The translations under genes and the position numbers were made by a program. Of a stretch of DNA of 64,000 nucleotides, positions 9,073 through 17,974 are shown one piece after another; positions within the stretch are counted from its first letter, which is position 1, and every line of letters begins with the position of its first letter. The notes below the pieces were generated by a model. That model ran no database searches. It saw only the letters and a list, made by a program, of their open reading frames with translations, and was not told where the DNA came from. Location of the stretch: assembly GCA_965370315.1 (NCBI GenBank), contig CBDUTO010000001.1:1-64000 (forward strand), in the 5' to 3' direction. Source of the stretch: 1-14-2-50-31-20 sp965370315. Its GTDB lineage: Bacteria; Bacteroidota; Ignavibacteria; Ignavibacteriales; Melioribacteraceae.

Positions 9073-9202
9073 TACATTATTTGATAGCAAATTTTCTTTT
9101 GTTGGGGTTCTGCTAAAAATAATATATTTTAGTATTGTACAATAATATGAGCTAGCTATCTATAATTTGTGTATCTAAAGTTCTTTTTCAAGAAGTTAAT
9201 TA

Positions 9203-10249
9203 ATGATAGAAGAAAATAAAAACACATACGAAGCCCTTGCAAACTTGAATGAAGTTATTAGTTCAATTTCATGTAAATCCGATTTTTATGAAATTGAAAC
9301 GGAATTCTTTAACTCAATTTCTTCAATTATTCCGGCACATGCTACAGCCCTTTATCTTTTTAAGTCTTTTAAACAACGTCCATACTACATAAGTGGCAAA
9401 GGAGTTGACAAAGATTTTTTATCCTTTTATGAAAAAAGGGGAAGAGAAATAGATCCATTAAAAAACTGGATTATGACAAAACGTTCCCCAAACCAATCAC
9501 AATTATTGCTAGGGTTAAAAGGATGGCAACATCATCCTGTTTACAATATAGTTAAAACAGCATCTATAGATTTTGCTATGCAAGCCCCAATTATTACAGG
9601 TAATGAAATAATTGGAAGTATCAATTTTGGTAGAGAGCTTTCTGAAGGAGCATTTAAACAAAATGATTTACTTACTATATCAATAGTAAGTCATTTTTTA
9701 GGTCTTGCAATTCTTGGTTCATTTGGAAACAGTAGTGTTGCTGAATACAACCGTAGGTTTTGCTTTTCAATCGACAATATGAAACAGGGTATGATAATTA
9801 CCGACAATGACTTTAGGGTTAATTATGCAAATCATGTAGCAAAAGGGACAATAATTCGCCATTTTGGATCGGATGACCCAGAAGTGGAGTTTTCAAATCA
9901 GCTCAAAAAAGTTTCAATTGCTAAAGAAGATTATAATATTACAATTGCAAATAATCTTAAACTTCGTTCCTGTACACTTCCAGGTTCAAGAAAAAAACAA
10001 ACAATTGTTTTTATTGATGACAATCCACCACCAACAATTAGTAATTCAATAAGCGAAATATTTACAGCACGAGAACTAGATGTTTTGCTCCTTGTTGAAA
10101 GAGGAAAGCAAAACAAAGAAATTGCTAGAGAGTTAAATATCTCTGTAAATACTGTAAAAAGACATCTCGAAAATATGTTTGGCAGATTTAATGTAAATTC
10201 TCGCACAAAGCTTATAGCAAAGTTTTATTACTTAAATAATATTAAATAA
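9203..10249 (+). CDS. LuxR-family transcriptional regulator with GAF-like sensor
   Basis: A 348-residue regulator. Residues about 10-170 look like a GAF or autoinducer-binding-like fold. A short PAS-like stretch follows (GMIITDNDFRVNYAN, about 195-210). A classic LuxR helix-turn-helix occupies about 285-348 (FTARELDVLLLVERGKQNKE, then NISVNTVKRHLENMF). The ligand is unknown, and no LuxI-type synthase is in the window. The start is an ATG with only a weak AAGAAG upstream. It lies downstream of the oxidoreductase pair in the same orientation and may control it through the 22-bp palindrome. Confidence 0.85.
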   Translation: MIEENKNTYEALANLNEVISSISCKSDFYEIETEFFNSISSIIPAHATALYLFKSFKQRPYYISGKGVDKDFLSFYEKRGREIDPLKNWIMTKRSPNQSQLLLGLKGWQHHPVYNIVKTASIDFAMQAPIITGNEIIGSINFGRELSEGAFKQNDLLTISIVSHFLGLAILGSFGNSSVAEYNRRFCFSIDNMKQGMIITDNDFRVNYANHVAKGTIIRHFGSDDPEVEFSNQLKKVSIAKEDYNITIANNLKLRSCTLPGSRKKQTIVFIDDNPPPTISNSISEIFTARELDVLLLVERGKQNKEIARELNISVNTVKRHLENMFGRFNVNSRTKLIAKFYYLNNIK

Positions 10250-10535
10250 AAAATTACTCTTTCCATAGTGGGGTATAAATATTCATATTTGAAATACTAA
10301 AATAGTAAATAGATTATATCTAGATACTAAAGTTCAATTGCAAATATTCTTTGCTGTGGTTAGATTTGAATTTGAAGTTCAAACTAACATATATCGAGTT
10401 TTTCGTAAAACGAAATTCCTATTGGACAAAAAGTAACTTAATAAAAATTATTATCGTATTAAGTTATCATTCTCTTTTAATAGTCTTGGAAGTTTATTAC
10501 ATTTATTAAATAAAAATTAATATAAAGTTTTTAAT
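10250..10535. other. Intergenic region, no gene seen
   Basis: Very AT-rich spacer of 286 bases before the ECF sigma gene. It contains only a small hairpin, TTTCGT-AAA-ACGAAA, at 10401-10415. A promoter for the sigma factor is expected here but none is convincing. Confidence 0.5.
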
Positions 10536-11105
10536 TTGAGCCAGTACAAAGAACTAACAGACATAGAGATTTTTGAAAAAATTGTAAAGTACGATTCTAA
10601 AGCTTTAGAAGAACTCTACTTAAGATACTCTCCTATTCTTTACTCCCTAATTAAAAAAATTGTTTCCGATGTTAAAATGTCGGAAAAAATTCTATTAGAT
10701 GTTTTTACAAATATCTGGGAAAAAATTGACCTATTTAGTTTTAAAACTGGCAATGTTTATACATGGCTAATTACACTTACTCGTAATATGGCTGTTGATT
10801 ATAAACAAAATATAAGAACTGAGAATTATGAAAAAACTGGAATATCAAAAGATTTTTATATTGTTCCACTTTTAGATAGTAATATAGATTCTCTCTCTCT
10901 CGATTCCGCAATGAAAGTTAAACCAGAGATTGCAAGTGCATTAGATAGCTTAACTGAAGCACAAAAATATGTTTTACTTCTTTCATACTATGAAGGGTTA
11001 ACGCTGGATCAGATTTCTGAAAAGTTAAATATTCCTGTTTCTACTGTACGTACAAAGATTGCAGTAGCACTTAACAAATTAAAAGAAAACCTACTCGGTG
11101 GTTAG
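10536..11105 (+). CDS. ECF-type RNA polymerase sigma factor
   Basis: A 189-residue extracytoplasmic-function sigma factor. Region 2 is about 25-95 (ALEELYLRYSPILYSL, DVFTNIWEKI, VYTWLITLTRNMAVD). Region 4 is about 130-185 (LTEAQKYVLLLSYYEGLTLD, IPVSTVRTKIAVALNKLKE). The reading frame upstream is closed by a stop six codons before position 10536 and the next ATG would delete region 2, so the TTG at 10536 is the best start. The partner anti-sigma gene begins two bases after the stop, so the two are co-transcribed, the usual arrangement for an anti-sigma-controlled ECF factor. Confidence 0.92.
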   Translation: MSQYKELTDIEIFEKIVKYDSKALEELYLRYSPILYSLIKKIVSDVKMSEKILLDVFTNIWEKIDLFSFKTGNVYTWLITLTRNMAVDYKQNIRTENYEKTGISKDFYIVPLLDSNIDSLSLDSAMKVKPEIASALDSLTEAQKYVLLLSYYEGLTLDQISEKLNIPVSTVRTKIAVALNKLKENLLGG

Positions 11106-11107
11106 CA

Positions 11108-12139
11108 ATGGCAAATGATGCAATAAATGAAATGATTAGTGCCTTTGCTCTTGGATGCATGGATAAGAAGAATTATAAGCAATTCAAAAACTATATAAGA
11201 GGCGGTGGTGAACTCCCAAATGGAGAACTTGGTGACGCACAAAACATTATCTCTCTAATCCCAACTATTTTGGATATTGACTCACCAAGAGAAGAGCTAA
11301 AAAACGAACTTGGAAATAGATTAATTGAGATTCAAAAAAATATAAAAAACAGAGTAGTTGAAGATAGACGCGAAACTAGAATTGATGCTGAAGATAAATT
11401 TTTAGAACGCAATTCATCTACTAAAATTTTTGATGTTGATGAAAGAAGGGAAGACTTTTCTAGACAATCAAAAATAGAAGAAGAACCAACTATACCTCCA
11501 ACTAGGGTAAAAGAAGTCACACGAAACAGAGCTAATACTTCTGTTCAAGTTGAGGAAGCTCCTAAATCAAATTCACTTAATATAATACTACTTTGGATAT
11601 TTTCTTCCATTCTTTTAATTGCAATAGTAATTTCATCTTATTTCTCATTCGATAAATCAAGTAACTTAGCAGAAGAGAATTCTACTTTACACAATCAAAT
11701 TGTTAAGTTAAGAACTGATCTTTCTCGAACAAATAATTTTGTAAATGAGAATAAAGAGTTTGTAGACTTCTTTAATAATCCGAATATTAATATTATTCAA
11801 TTAAAAGGGATGGATAACGAATCGAATGAGAGTGGTAGATTGTTAATTTCTTTTGACGCAGGGGAAGGACTTCTGCATCTAAATAATATGCCTCGTATCG
11901 ATTCCGATAAAGTTTATAAGCTTTGGCTAGTAAGCAAGGGTGGCACATTTTCACTAGGAACTTTTGAAATAACCCCAGACAAAAAGTATATAAAGTTTTC
12001 TGAAATTCCATTTGTGATGAAAGAGGATATCCAACTTTTCAGAATATCCCAAGAAATGAGAGCTGAAACAGAAATGCCAAGTGGAGAAACAATTCTATTC
12101 GGATCACTTCAAAAAGAAATTGATTCGAAGAAAAGATGA
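11108..12139 (+). CDS. RskA-like membrane anti-sigma factor
   Basis: A 343-residue protein. The N-terminal ~65 residues (ISAFALGCMDKKNYKQFKNY) are the likely sigma-binding part. A long charged linker follows. One transmembrane helix spans about 157-180 (LNIILLWIFSSILLIAIVIS), then a short coiled stretch. The C-terminal ~110 residues form an anti-sigma-K (RskA) domain with the KVYKLWLVSKGG and GTFEI signatures, expected in the periplasm. It probably holds the ECF factor at the membrane until it is cleaved or triggered. The signal is not evident from the sequence. The N-terminal zinc-binding HxxxCxxC motif of ZAS anti-sigma factors is absent. Confidence 0.88.
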   Translation: MANDAINEMISAFALGCMDKKNYKQFKNYIRGGGELPNGELGDAQNIISLIPTILDIDSPREELKNELGNRLIEIQKNIKNRVVEDRRETRIDAEDKFLERNSSTKIFDVDERREDFSRQSKIEEEPTIPPTRVKEVTRNRANTSVQVEEAPKSNSLNIILLWIFSSILLIAIVISSYFSFDKSSNLAEENSTLHNQIVKLRTDLSRTNNFVNENKEFVDFFNNPNINIIQLKGMDNESNESGRLLISFDAGEGLLHLNNMPRIDSDKVYKLWLVSKGGTFSLGTFEITPDKKYIKFSEIPFVMKEDIQLFRISQEMRAETEMPSGETILFGSLQKEIDSKKR

Positions 12140-12158
12140 AGGTAAAGATTATTACCTT
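12139..12158. terminator. Small hairpin between convergent genes
   Basis: AAGGTAA and TTACCTT form a 7-bp stem with a 6-nt loop in the 12-base gap between the anti-sigma and hemerythrin genes, overlapping both ends. It is a weak candidate for a shared terminator. Confidence 0.3.
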
Positions 12159-12553
12159 AATCCACCTTTATTAAAGCACTCTATATATTTTTGATCAGTT
12201 CCCTTAATATGAGCATCTAACCAAATTTTCAAAAACTTACTTACTTCTTCAACTGTAATACCTACTTTTACTTTTGAGTTTAGGTCTGTAATTTTAGCAG
12301 TAAGAATTTGGTGCTCGCGCTTATGCTCTTCAGTCTCTTTATAGTTATACTGAGCAAAATATCTCTCCTCCGTGCCAAAATGGATGGTTGCATATTCAGC
12401 TAGTCCATCAAGAAGTTTTCTAAGTGCACCCGCTGTTTTACCATTTTTGACCGCTTCGTGATATCCGTTAGCATGCTCAAACAGCTTTTGGTGTTGACGA
12501 TCAATTAAATGCACGTTAACACTATAGCTTTCATCCCAATCTATTAAAGCCAT
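12152..12553 (-). CDS. Bacteriohemerythrin
   Basis: A 133-residue single-domain hemerythrin that binds O2 at a non-haem di-iron site. All seven expected iron ligands are present: His21, His58, Glu62, His77, His81, His115 and Asp120 (motifs IDRQHQ, HFGTEE, HKREH, HIKGTD). It is cytoplasmic, with no signal peptide. GGAG lies five bases before the ATG. It follows the PAS kinase on the same strand by 36 bases in the opposite order (kinase downstream), so both may share a transcript. It may deliver or buffer oxygen, or act as an oxygen sensor for the neighbouring signalling genes. Confidence 0.95.
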   Translation of the reverse strand: MALIDWDESYSVNVHLIDRQHQKLFEHANGYHEAVKNGKTAGALRKLLDGLAEYATIHFGTEERYFAQYNYKETEEHKREHQILTAKITDLNSKVKVGITVEEVSKFLKIWLDAHIKGTDQKYIECFNKGGLR

Positions 12554-12589
12554 TTTAGCTCCATAATTAATTATTACTACAATTCTACT

Positions 12590-14410
12590 CTATTCTTGTT
12601 CAATTGGAAAAGTTAATAAAATCTCAGTTCCAACATTTTTCTTGCTTTTTATATTCATTTCACCATTCATTAGCTTAGTATATTCGCATGCTATTGTTAG
12701 ACCAAGCCCTGCCCCTTCGTAATTTCTTGAATGACCGTCAAGCTCTTCTTGCACAAAAGGTTCTAATAGTTGAGAAACAATTTTTTCATTTATTCCAAGA
12801 CCAGTATCGGCAATGGTTATTATTACATAATCTTCCGTTTTTTTAGAGGAAACTTTAATTTTTCCATTGTCTGTATATTTAATTGCGTTCTCAACTAAAT
12901 TTAAAATAACTTTTTCAAACTTAATCCAATCAATTGAACACAAATACTCATCGCTCTCTAAATACAGCTCAAACTCCAAGCTCCTCTGTTCTGCAGCCTT
13001 AAGTTTTTTATCGTAAACAGCCTTCAATATTTGATTACAATTCAAAGAAACATTTTCAAGTCTCACTTCTCCAGCTTCAATTTCAGAAACCTCAATAATA
13101 TTTTCAAATAAATTTACCACCCTATTTAATACATGTTTCAATGAATCTGTTATTTCAATTACTGTTTCATAGTCCTGCTCTTTAATGCTGTCAACCATTA
13201 TCTCAGAGTAACCCATAATTGCAGTAAATGGCGTTCTAATTTCATGAGACATGTTTTGTAAGAATGTCGTCTTTAGTCTATTAAGCTGCATCTCTTTTTT
13301 GTATAGTTCTTTTAATTGCTCTTTCTTTTTCTTTTCATTGGTAATATCTTTAAGACTTACTATGTAGAGTAGCTCACTTCCATTTGTTTTTTCTATTGAT
13401 GTAATTTTACCAGAGTAGTGATATTCCCCTTCTTTAAATTCGAATTCACACACTCCACCTAGTTTTGCATTTAGTTTTATAATTGATTCTTCTATCACAG
13501 TAGTTAGTGATTTTGGTAAAAAATCTTCGAATTTCTTTTGGTAGCAATAGTTTTTATCTACACCAAAAATCTTTAGAAAATTATCATTCGCATTTTCAAA
13601 ATAAATAAAATCATTAGATTGTTTTAAAATAATAAGTAAGTCAGAAATATTATTAATTATGGATTTTAATCTTGTTTCAGATTTCTTTGTAATCTCATTT
13701 TTTAATATATAATATGAAATATCATGAACTGTGAGTACAAAATTTAAAATTTTCCCTTCGTCATTTAGAATTGGATTTAGTTTTAATTCAAAATAGAGTG
13801 GCTGCTCTTCAAAAAGTGAAATTGTCTCGTTCCACTGCTGCCCAGAGTCTATAGAAGCAAGAAGATTTTCCAACTTATCTTGCTTTAGATAAGGTGAGAA
13901 GAGCGATGAAATATGACTATTGTATATTTCATCTAACTCAAAGTTAAATATTTTTTCAAATGAATTTGTAACAAATGATATAATTCCTTTATTATCAAAT
14001 ATCATAACTGGAATTTTTCCATATTCCAATGCGAAATGAAGGTTGCTAATTTTATCTTCTATATATTTTTCTTCTTCCTGCGCATTAAAAACAATTACAA
14101 AATAGGGGGAGTTAAAGAGAAAAACTTTTTCAATCTCAATTTGAAAATTAATTATTTGCTCTTCACTTTCATATATAAATGAACTTGTAAGCTCTGTTAA
14201 TTCATTTTCTGATAATTTCACAATCACACTATATAAATCAGGTAAAAACTTTAGTTTTTTTAGATTCTCTTCCTTATTAAGATGAAATATATCTACAAAT
14301 ATTTGATTACTATATTTAATATTCCCAACATTATCAACAATAAGCCATGCTTTTCTATTAGTAAGTTCAATTTTATCAGAAGACTGACTTCGAGATTTTA
14401 TATCAATCAT
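12590..14410 (-). CDS. Cytoplasmic PAS-domain sensor histidine kinase
   Basis: A 606-residue kinase without transmembrane segments. Three PAS-like regions lie near 15-110, 125-235 and 245-360, followed by a coiled linker. The DHp domain has the phospho-acceptor motif FLQNMSHEIRTPFTAIMGY near 385-405. A full ATPase domain follows with the N box NLVENAIKYTDNG, G1 box ADTGLGI and G2 box GAGLGLTIA. All catalytic elements are intact. No receiver domain is attached; likely partners are the receiver proteins immediately upstream at 15160-16243 or the receiver-HPt protein. The PAS ligand is unknown, and the adjacent hemerythrin suggests oxygen or redox. Confidence 0.93.
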   Translation of the reverse strand: MIDIKSRSQSSDKIELTNRKAWLIVDNVGNIKYSNQIFVDIFHLNKEENLKKLKFLPDLYSVIVKLSENELTELTSSFIYESEEQIINFQIEIEKVFLFNSPYFVIVFNAQEEEKYIEDKISNLHFALEYGKIPVMIFDNKGIISFVTNSFEKIFNFELDEIYNSHISSLFSPYLKQDKLENLLASIDSGQQWNETISLFEEQPLYFELKLNPILNDEGKILNFVLTVHDISYYILKNEITKKSETRLKSIINNISDLLIILKQSNDFIYFENANDNFLKIFGVDKNYCYQKKFEDFLPKSLTTVIEESIIKLNAKLGGVCEFEFKEGEYHYSGKITSIEKTNGSELLYIVSLKDITNEKKKKEQLKELYKKEMQLNRLKTTFLQNMSHEIRTPFTAIMGYSEIMVDSIKEQDYETVIEITDSLKHVLNRVVNLFENIIEVSEIEAGEVRLENVSLNCNQILKAVYDKKLKAAEQRSLEFELYLESDEYLCSIDWIKFEKVILNLVENAIKYTDNGKIKVSSKKTEDYVIITIADTGLGINEKIVSQLLEPFVQEELDGHSRNYEGAGLGLTIACEYTKLMNGEMNIKSKKNVGTEILLTFPIEQE

Positions 14411-14422
14411 TAATTTATATTC

Positions 14423-15079
14423 CTAGACCAAGCTAATTGGTTTAATTTTTTGCAGGGAAATTTCAGTTTTTACATCACGGAATTTTGAAACCAAAGAACC
14501 AACTTTTAGATTGGTTTGCTTCTCTATAAATTGCAATAGAGTATTGTTTAAGTATTCAAAATCATTTTGTAACAATGAGTACATCCCCTCAAGTAAAGTA
14601 TCTATTAATTCATAATTATATATGTTAAGTTCATTATTTAAATTAAGGGTCGAGAATCTCATAAATAACTGTTCTAATCCTCTCAACTCTTTCTGAGGGG
14701 GAAGCTTTTGAGAAGTCTCTCCAATAGAAATTTTAAATGTGGCTGAAACATTTTTTTCCAAAGAATTTTGAACTCCATCTTTAGAGATTTTATAGACTAA
14801 GGAATTTATTGTACCTAATGTTTCTATATCCAAGCTAACTTCAAAACAAAACCCATCGTAATTAAACTCTACAATTATTTTACCTTCCTTTGATTGATGG
14901 TATTCTTTTAATAGCCAATTTGCACGCGATAAATACTTTGATGCTGGCGAAAAAGAGATAGAATCATTTATATCAAAAGAAGAACCGGCATACAAGTTTC
15001 CTTTATAGCTACCATACTTGAGCCGTTTTGATTTATTAAAATCGGTTTCAAACGATATGTTTCCTATGCGTTCTAACAT
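14423..15079 (-). CDS. Conserved-looking protein of unknown function in the signalling cluster
   Basis: A 218-residue soluble protein with no signal peptide or membrane helix and no motif I recognise. The first half (SISFSPASKYLSRANWLLKE, then a beta-rich stretch) and the helical second half suggest two small domains. GGAG lies seven bases before the ATG, and the gene ends 12 bases before the histidine kinase start, so the two are surely co-transcribed. A role as a kinase regulator or motility accessory is plausible from context only. Confidence 0.7.
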   Translation of the reverse strand: MLERIGNISFETDFNKSKRLKYGSYKGNLYAGSSFDINDSISFSPASKYLSRANWLLKEYHQSKEGKIIVEFNYDGFCFEVSLDIETLGTINSLVYKISKDGVQNSLEKNVSATFKISIGETSQKLPPQKELRGLEQLFMRFSTLNLNNELNIYNYELIDTLLEGMYSLLQNDFEYLNNTLLQFIEKQTNLKVGSLVSKFRDVKTEISLQKIKPISLV

Positions 15080-15159
15080 AATATAACTCCACGATATACT
15101 ATCGCAAATTATTATGGGAATTTTAGTAGTTAATAGGATAAAAACGAAAAAGTTTGAAC

Positions 15160-15822
15160 TTAACTTAACTTAATCATTTTTGTATCTGGGGTGTAGTTTT
15201 CTGTAGTTGGATCTTTAAGTTTAGACAAATCACTAGCTAAATCATTAATTCTTTTAATAGATTCCTCAATCAATAGAAAATCTTCTCCATAACTATTCAG
15301 ATTGTTATCTGAAAGCTCTGATTTCAAATCCGCAATAAACAATTTAAGGCTTCCCAAAGGATTGTTGAGGTTGTGACCTATTGTAGCTGCCATATGTAAA
15401 AGTGCTTTTTCACGTTCTGAATGTTTTAACTCGGCTTGAAGGTTATAGATTCTAATCCCCGATCTAATTCTTGCAAGTAATTCTTGATTTTCTGTGGGCT
15501 TTAATAAAAAGTCATCTGCACCAACATCTAAACCTTTAACTCTGTCTTTAATAGCAGACCTTGCCGTGAGCATTATGTAATAAATTGATTTGTACTTTTC
15601 GTTCTGTTTAATCTTATCACAGAGTTCGAGCCCATCCATTTTAGGCATTGTCCAATCTGCAATAATTACTTTAGGTTTATAATCCTGAAGTTTTTCTAAA
15701 GCTTCTACGCCATTGCTAACTGAAGCTACTTCGTAATTATCTTTAGCTAATAGTTTACCAAGAATAAATCTTGTGTCTGGCTCATCTTCAACTATTAAAA
15801 TTTTCTCTTTTACTTCTTCCAT
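15160..15822 (-). CDS. Response regulator with C-terminal DHp-like domain (no ATPase)
   Basis: A 220-residue protein. Residues about 5-125 are a receiver with the acidic pair VEDE, phospho-acceptor Asp in VIIADWTMPKMDG, conserved Thr in MLTA and Lys in LLKP. A short helix then leads to a histidine-kinase dimerisation-like segment, MAATIGHNLNNPLGSL near 145-160, whose His fits the HisKA phospho-site. The protein ends ~60 residues later with no N, G1 or G2 ATP-binding boxes. It therefore cannot autophosphorylate and could be a phosphotransfer intermediate, a dimerising receiver, or a shortened hybrid kinase. Confidence 0.88.
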   Translation of the reverse strand: MEEVKEKILIVEDEPDTRFILGKLLAKDNYEVASVSNGVEALEKLQDYKPKVIIADWTMPKMDGLELCDKIKQNEKYKSIYYIMLTARSAIKDRVKGLDVGADDFLLKPTENQELLARIRSGIRIYNLQAELKHSEREKALLHMAATIGHNLNNPLGSLKLFIADLKSELSDNNLNSYGEDFLLIEESIKRINDLASDLSKLKDPTTENYTPDTKMIKLS

Positions 15823-15850
15823 AATATGTTTTCTTACAACGTTTGGAATA

Positions 15851-16243
15851 TTATTCCATCATTGAATCAATTTTATTTATAAATACTTTTACGTCACTAA
15901 TCGGCTTTATAATATAATCATCTGCCAAACTTTCTTCAAATAAATGTTTTGACTGAAAATCGACAGCATGTGCCGTTACCAAAACAATTGGAATATTTTT
16001 AAGTTTTTCATTTTTCTTAATTAATTGTGACAAAGCAATTCCATCCACCTTTTCACCATTTAGAAAGGTGTTTTTTAAACTCAAATCCATAATTATTAAA
16101 TCATATTTATGAGAATTTAACTTTTGGAAAAATATATCTCCATCCTCTAACAAATCGGCTGAATGACCAACTTTATTAAAAACAAATGAGTAAAACTCTT
16201 TCAAGAATGCATCGTCTTCCATAACGATTATATTTTTTTTCAT
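15851..16243 (-). CDS. Single-domain response regulator (CheY-like receiver)
   Basis: A 130-residue stand-alone receiver. It has the acidic pair MEDD near residues 8-11, the phospho-acceptor Asp in LIIMDLSL, Thr in VLVTAHA and Lys in YIIKP. An insertion around KNTFLNGEKVDG lengthens the beta3-alpha3 loop. With no output domain it must act by protein contact or phosphorelay. It is followed at 28 bases by the receiver-DHp gene. No Shine-Dalgarno is evident, and the bases just upstream carry the block shared with yitT. Confidence 0.92.
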   Translation of the reverse strand: MKKNIIVMEDDAFLKEFYSFVFNKVGHSADLLEDGDIFFQKLNSHKYDLIIMDLSLKNTFLNGEKVDGIALSQLIKKNEKLKNIPIVLVTAHAVDFQSKHLFEESLADDYIIKPISDVKVFINKIDSMME

Positions 16244-16249
16244 GTGCTA

Positions 16250-16280
16250 TAATTTAATATTTTGCCACCTGTAACATTCA
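16250..16280 (-). promoter_or_regulatory. 31-nt block shared with the region upstream of yitT
   Basis: This is the second copy of the block described at 6784-6814, ending six bases before the receiver ATG. It lies in the 91-base gap after motB, so it probably starts a new transcript for the signalling cluster rather than continuing the flagellar operon. Confidence 0.5.
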
Positions 16281-16334
16281 CTTTAATCTTTGTTTTCTTA
16301 CAAAAGTTGTTTTACTCATGAATGCTTCACTAGC

Positions 16335-17108
16335 TTATGGTTTATTTATATATTTAATAATTATACTAATTCTTCTATTTACGATACTAAGCGGATTTTC
16401 ACTATCCTTCAGACGCTTATCGGCATAACCTCTAATTTCATCAACTTGACCTTCACCCAAGCCACCAGCTATTAGTGTTCTTCTTGCACTATTTGCTCTA
16501 TCGGTACTTAGCTCATAGTTTGTATAACTTCCACCTTTGTTAAGAGGGCGTGCATCGGTATGCCCCTCTATTGCAATTTTATTTGGAATTTTTCCTAACT
16601 TTTCACCAATTTTCATGAGAAACCTATCAGCCTTCTTACTTAACCTTGAGCTACCAAGTTCGAAAAAGACATCATCGTTAGATTCTAACATCTCTATTCT
16701 CATTCCATCATCAATCATTGTAATTTCCATTTGATCTAATAATGGAAGAAAATTTTTATCTGCACCAAGCTCGGTTGTAAGTTCCTCTTTCATTTCATCA
16801 AAGCGTGCTTCTTCTTCCTCTTTATTAATTCGATCTAGATCATTCTGATTAATAGAATTAATTTGTACTCCTAAATTATTTTGATCAATCATTGCTCTAC
16901 TTTTTAACGTAAATCCAACAGGATCTCTAAAATATCCGGCGACAGCTTCTTTTACTTCATCACCTTGTCCTAAAATCCATAATACAATAAAAAGTGCCAT
17001 TAAAGCAGTTACGAAATCAGCATATGCTACTTTCCAAGCTCCGCCGTGATGACCACCACCTTTTTTAATTATCTTCTTAACAATTATCGGTTGTTTTTCA
17101 TCGGCCAT
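16335..17108 (-). CDS. motB: MotB flagellar stator protein (enterobacterial-type)
   Basis: Stator subunit that anchors to peptidoglycan and carries the ion-binding Asp. The 257-residue protein has a basic N-terminus (IVKKIIKKGGGHHGG), one transmembrane helix with the critical motif AYADFVTALMALFIVLWIL (Asp about residue 31), and a C-terminal OmpA-like peptidoglycan-binding domain about 130-255 (IAIEGHTDARP, NRRISIIIK). The helix resembles the E. coli-type MotB. It starts two bases after motA ends. It is the last gene of the flagellar operon. Confidence 0.93.
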   Translation of the reverse strand: MADEKQPIIVKKIIKKGGGHHGGAWKVAYADFVTALMALFIVLWILGQGDEVKEAVAGYFRDPVGFTLKSRAMIDQNNLGVQINSINQNDLDRINKEEEEARFDEMKEELTTELGADKNFLPLLDQMEITMIDDGMRIEMLESNDDVFFELGSSRLSKKADRFLMKIGEKLGKIPNKIAIEGHTDARPLNKGGSYTNYELSTDRANSARRTLIAGGLGEGQVDEIRGYADKRLKDSENPLSIVNRRISIIIKYINKP

Positions 17109-17110
17109 GA

Positions 17111-17965
17111 TTATACGCTCTTTCCTCTTAAGAAGTTCTCTAGTTCACTAAATGTTGGTCTGTTATCCAAAAAGATTGTTCTTCTTGCAATCTCCAAAGC
17201 AATCATTGGTGGGTTTCCTTTTGCATAAGCCAAAACTGCCGTTTTAATTGTTACTAAATGCCTCATTTTATCATCAATATCATGATGTATTTTAACTGCA
17301 ATTGGACTAACAATGCCATACGCTAATAATATTCCTAGAAATGTTCCAACAAGTGCTGCTGCAACGTGATGTCCAACCGCAGCAGGTCCATCATCAATTG
17401 ATCCCATTGTGATAATAATTCCTAAAACAGCCGCTACAATTCCAAGAGCTGGAAAAGCATCCCCTAAGGTAGCCCAACTTCCCGCAATAGGTGCATTTTC
17501 TAATTCAAAAGTCTCTATTTCCGAATCCATTAGTTCTTCTAAATCGTGCGGAGGTACTGAACCTGTAAGCATTACCTTCATGGAATCAGCGAAGAAGTCC
17601 ACAATAAAATCGTCCTCAATAAATTTTTTGTTTTGAGAAAGTATTTTACTCTCTTTGGGATTTTCAATATGTGATTCAATTGCAAGAAGTCCATCTCTTT
17701 GAGCAACTAAGAAAAGTTCATTAAACGATTTTAAAAGCTCTAAATAATCTTGCTTAGAAACATGAAATCCTTTTATTGCACCAATAAAAGAGGCCATCAT
17801 TTTTTTAAGCATTGGTATTGGAGTACTAATAAGAACACTACCTATTGCTGCACCAACAATTACCACAACTTCGGCTGGTTGATTCAACACATGCAAATCA
17901 CCACCAGCCATTAAAAAACCACCGATTACAGCAGCAATTACTACAAAGACGCCTACTAATAGCAT
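17111..17965 (-). CDS. motA: MotA flagellar stator protein (enterobacterial-type)
   Basis: A 284-residue inner-membrane stator subunit with four predicted helices (about 3-22, 33-52, 165-190, 200-222) and a cytoplasmic loop between helices 2 and 3 that contacts the rotor. PIAGSWATLGDAFPALGIVAAVLG and GTFLGILLAYG are diagnostic stretches of the MotA/LafT branch. AAGGA precedes the ATG. It forms a pair with motB immediately downstream. Confidence 0.93.
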   Translation of the reverse strand: MLLVGVFVVIAAVIGGFLMAGGDLHVLNQPAEVVVIVGAAIGSVLISTPIPMLKKMMASFIGAIKGFHVSKQDYLELLKSFNELFLVAQRDGLLAIESHIENPKESKILSQNKKFIEDDFIVDFFADSMKVMLTGSVPPHDLEELMDSEIETFELENAPIAGSWATLGDAFPALGIVAAVLGIIITMGSIDDGPAAVGHHVAAALVGTFLGILLAYGIVSPIAVKIHHDIDDKMRHLVTIKTAVLAYAKGNPPMIALEIARRTIFLDNRPTFSELENFLRGKSV

Positions 17966-17974
17966 AATTTATCC

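Noticed and set aside
9931..10206. Antisense frame in the LuxR-type gene
   Set aside because: It mirrors the helix-turn-helix coding region and has no start signals.
9203..10249. Quorum-sensing LuxR receptor
   Set aside because: There is no LuxI-type synthase nearby, and the sensor region looks GAF-like, so acyl-homoserine lactone binding cannot be claimed.
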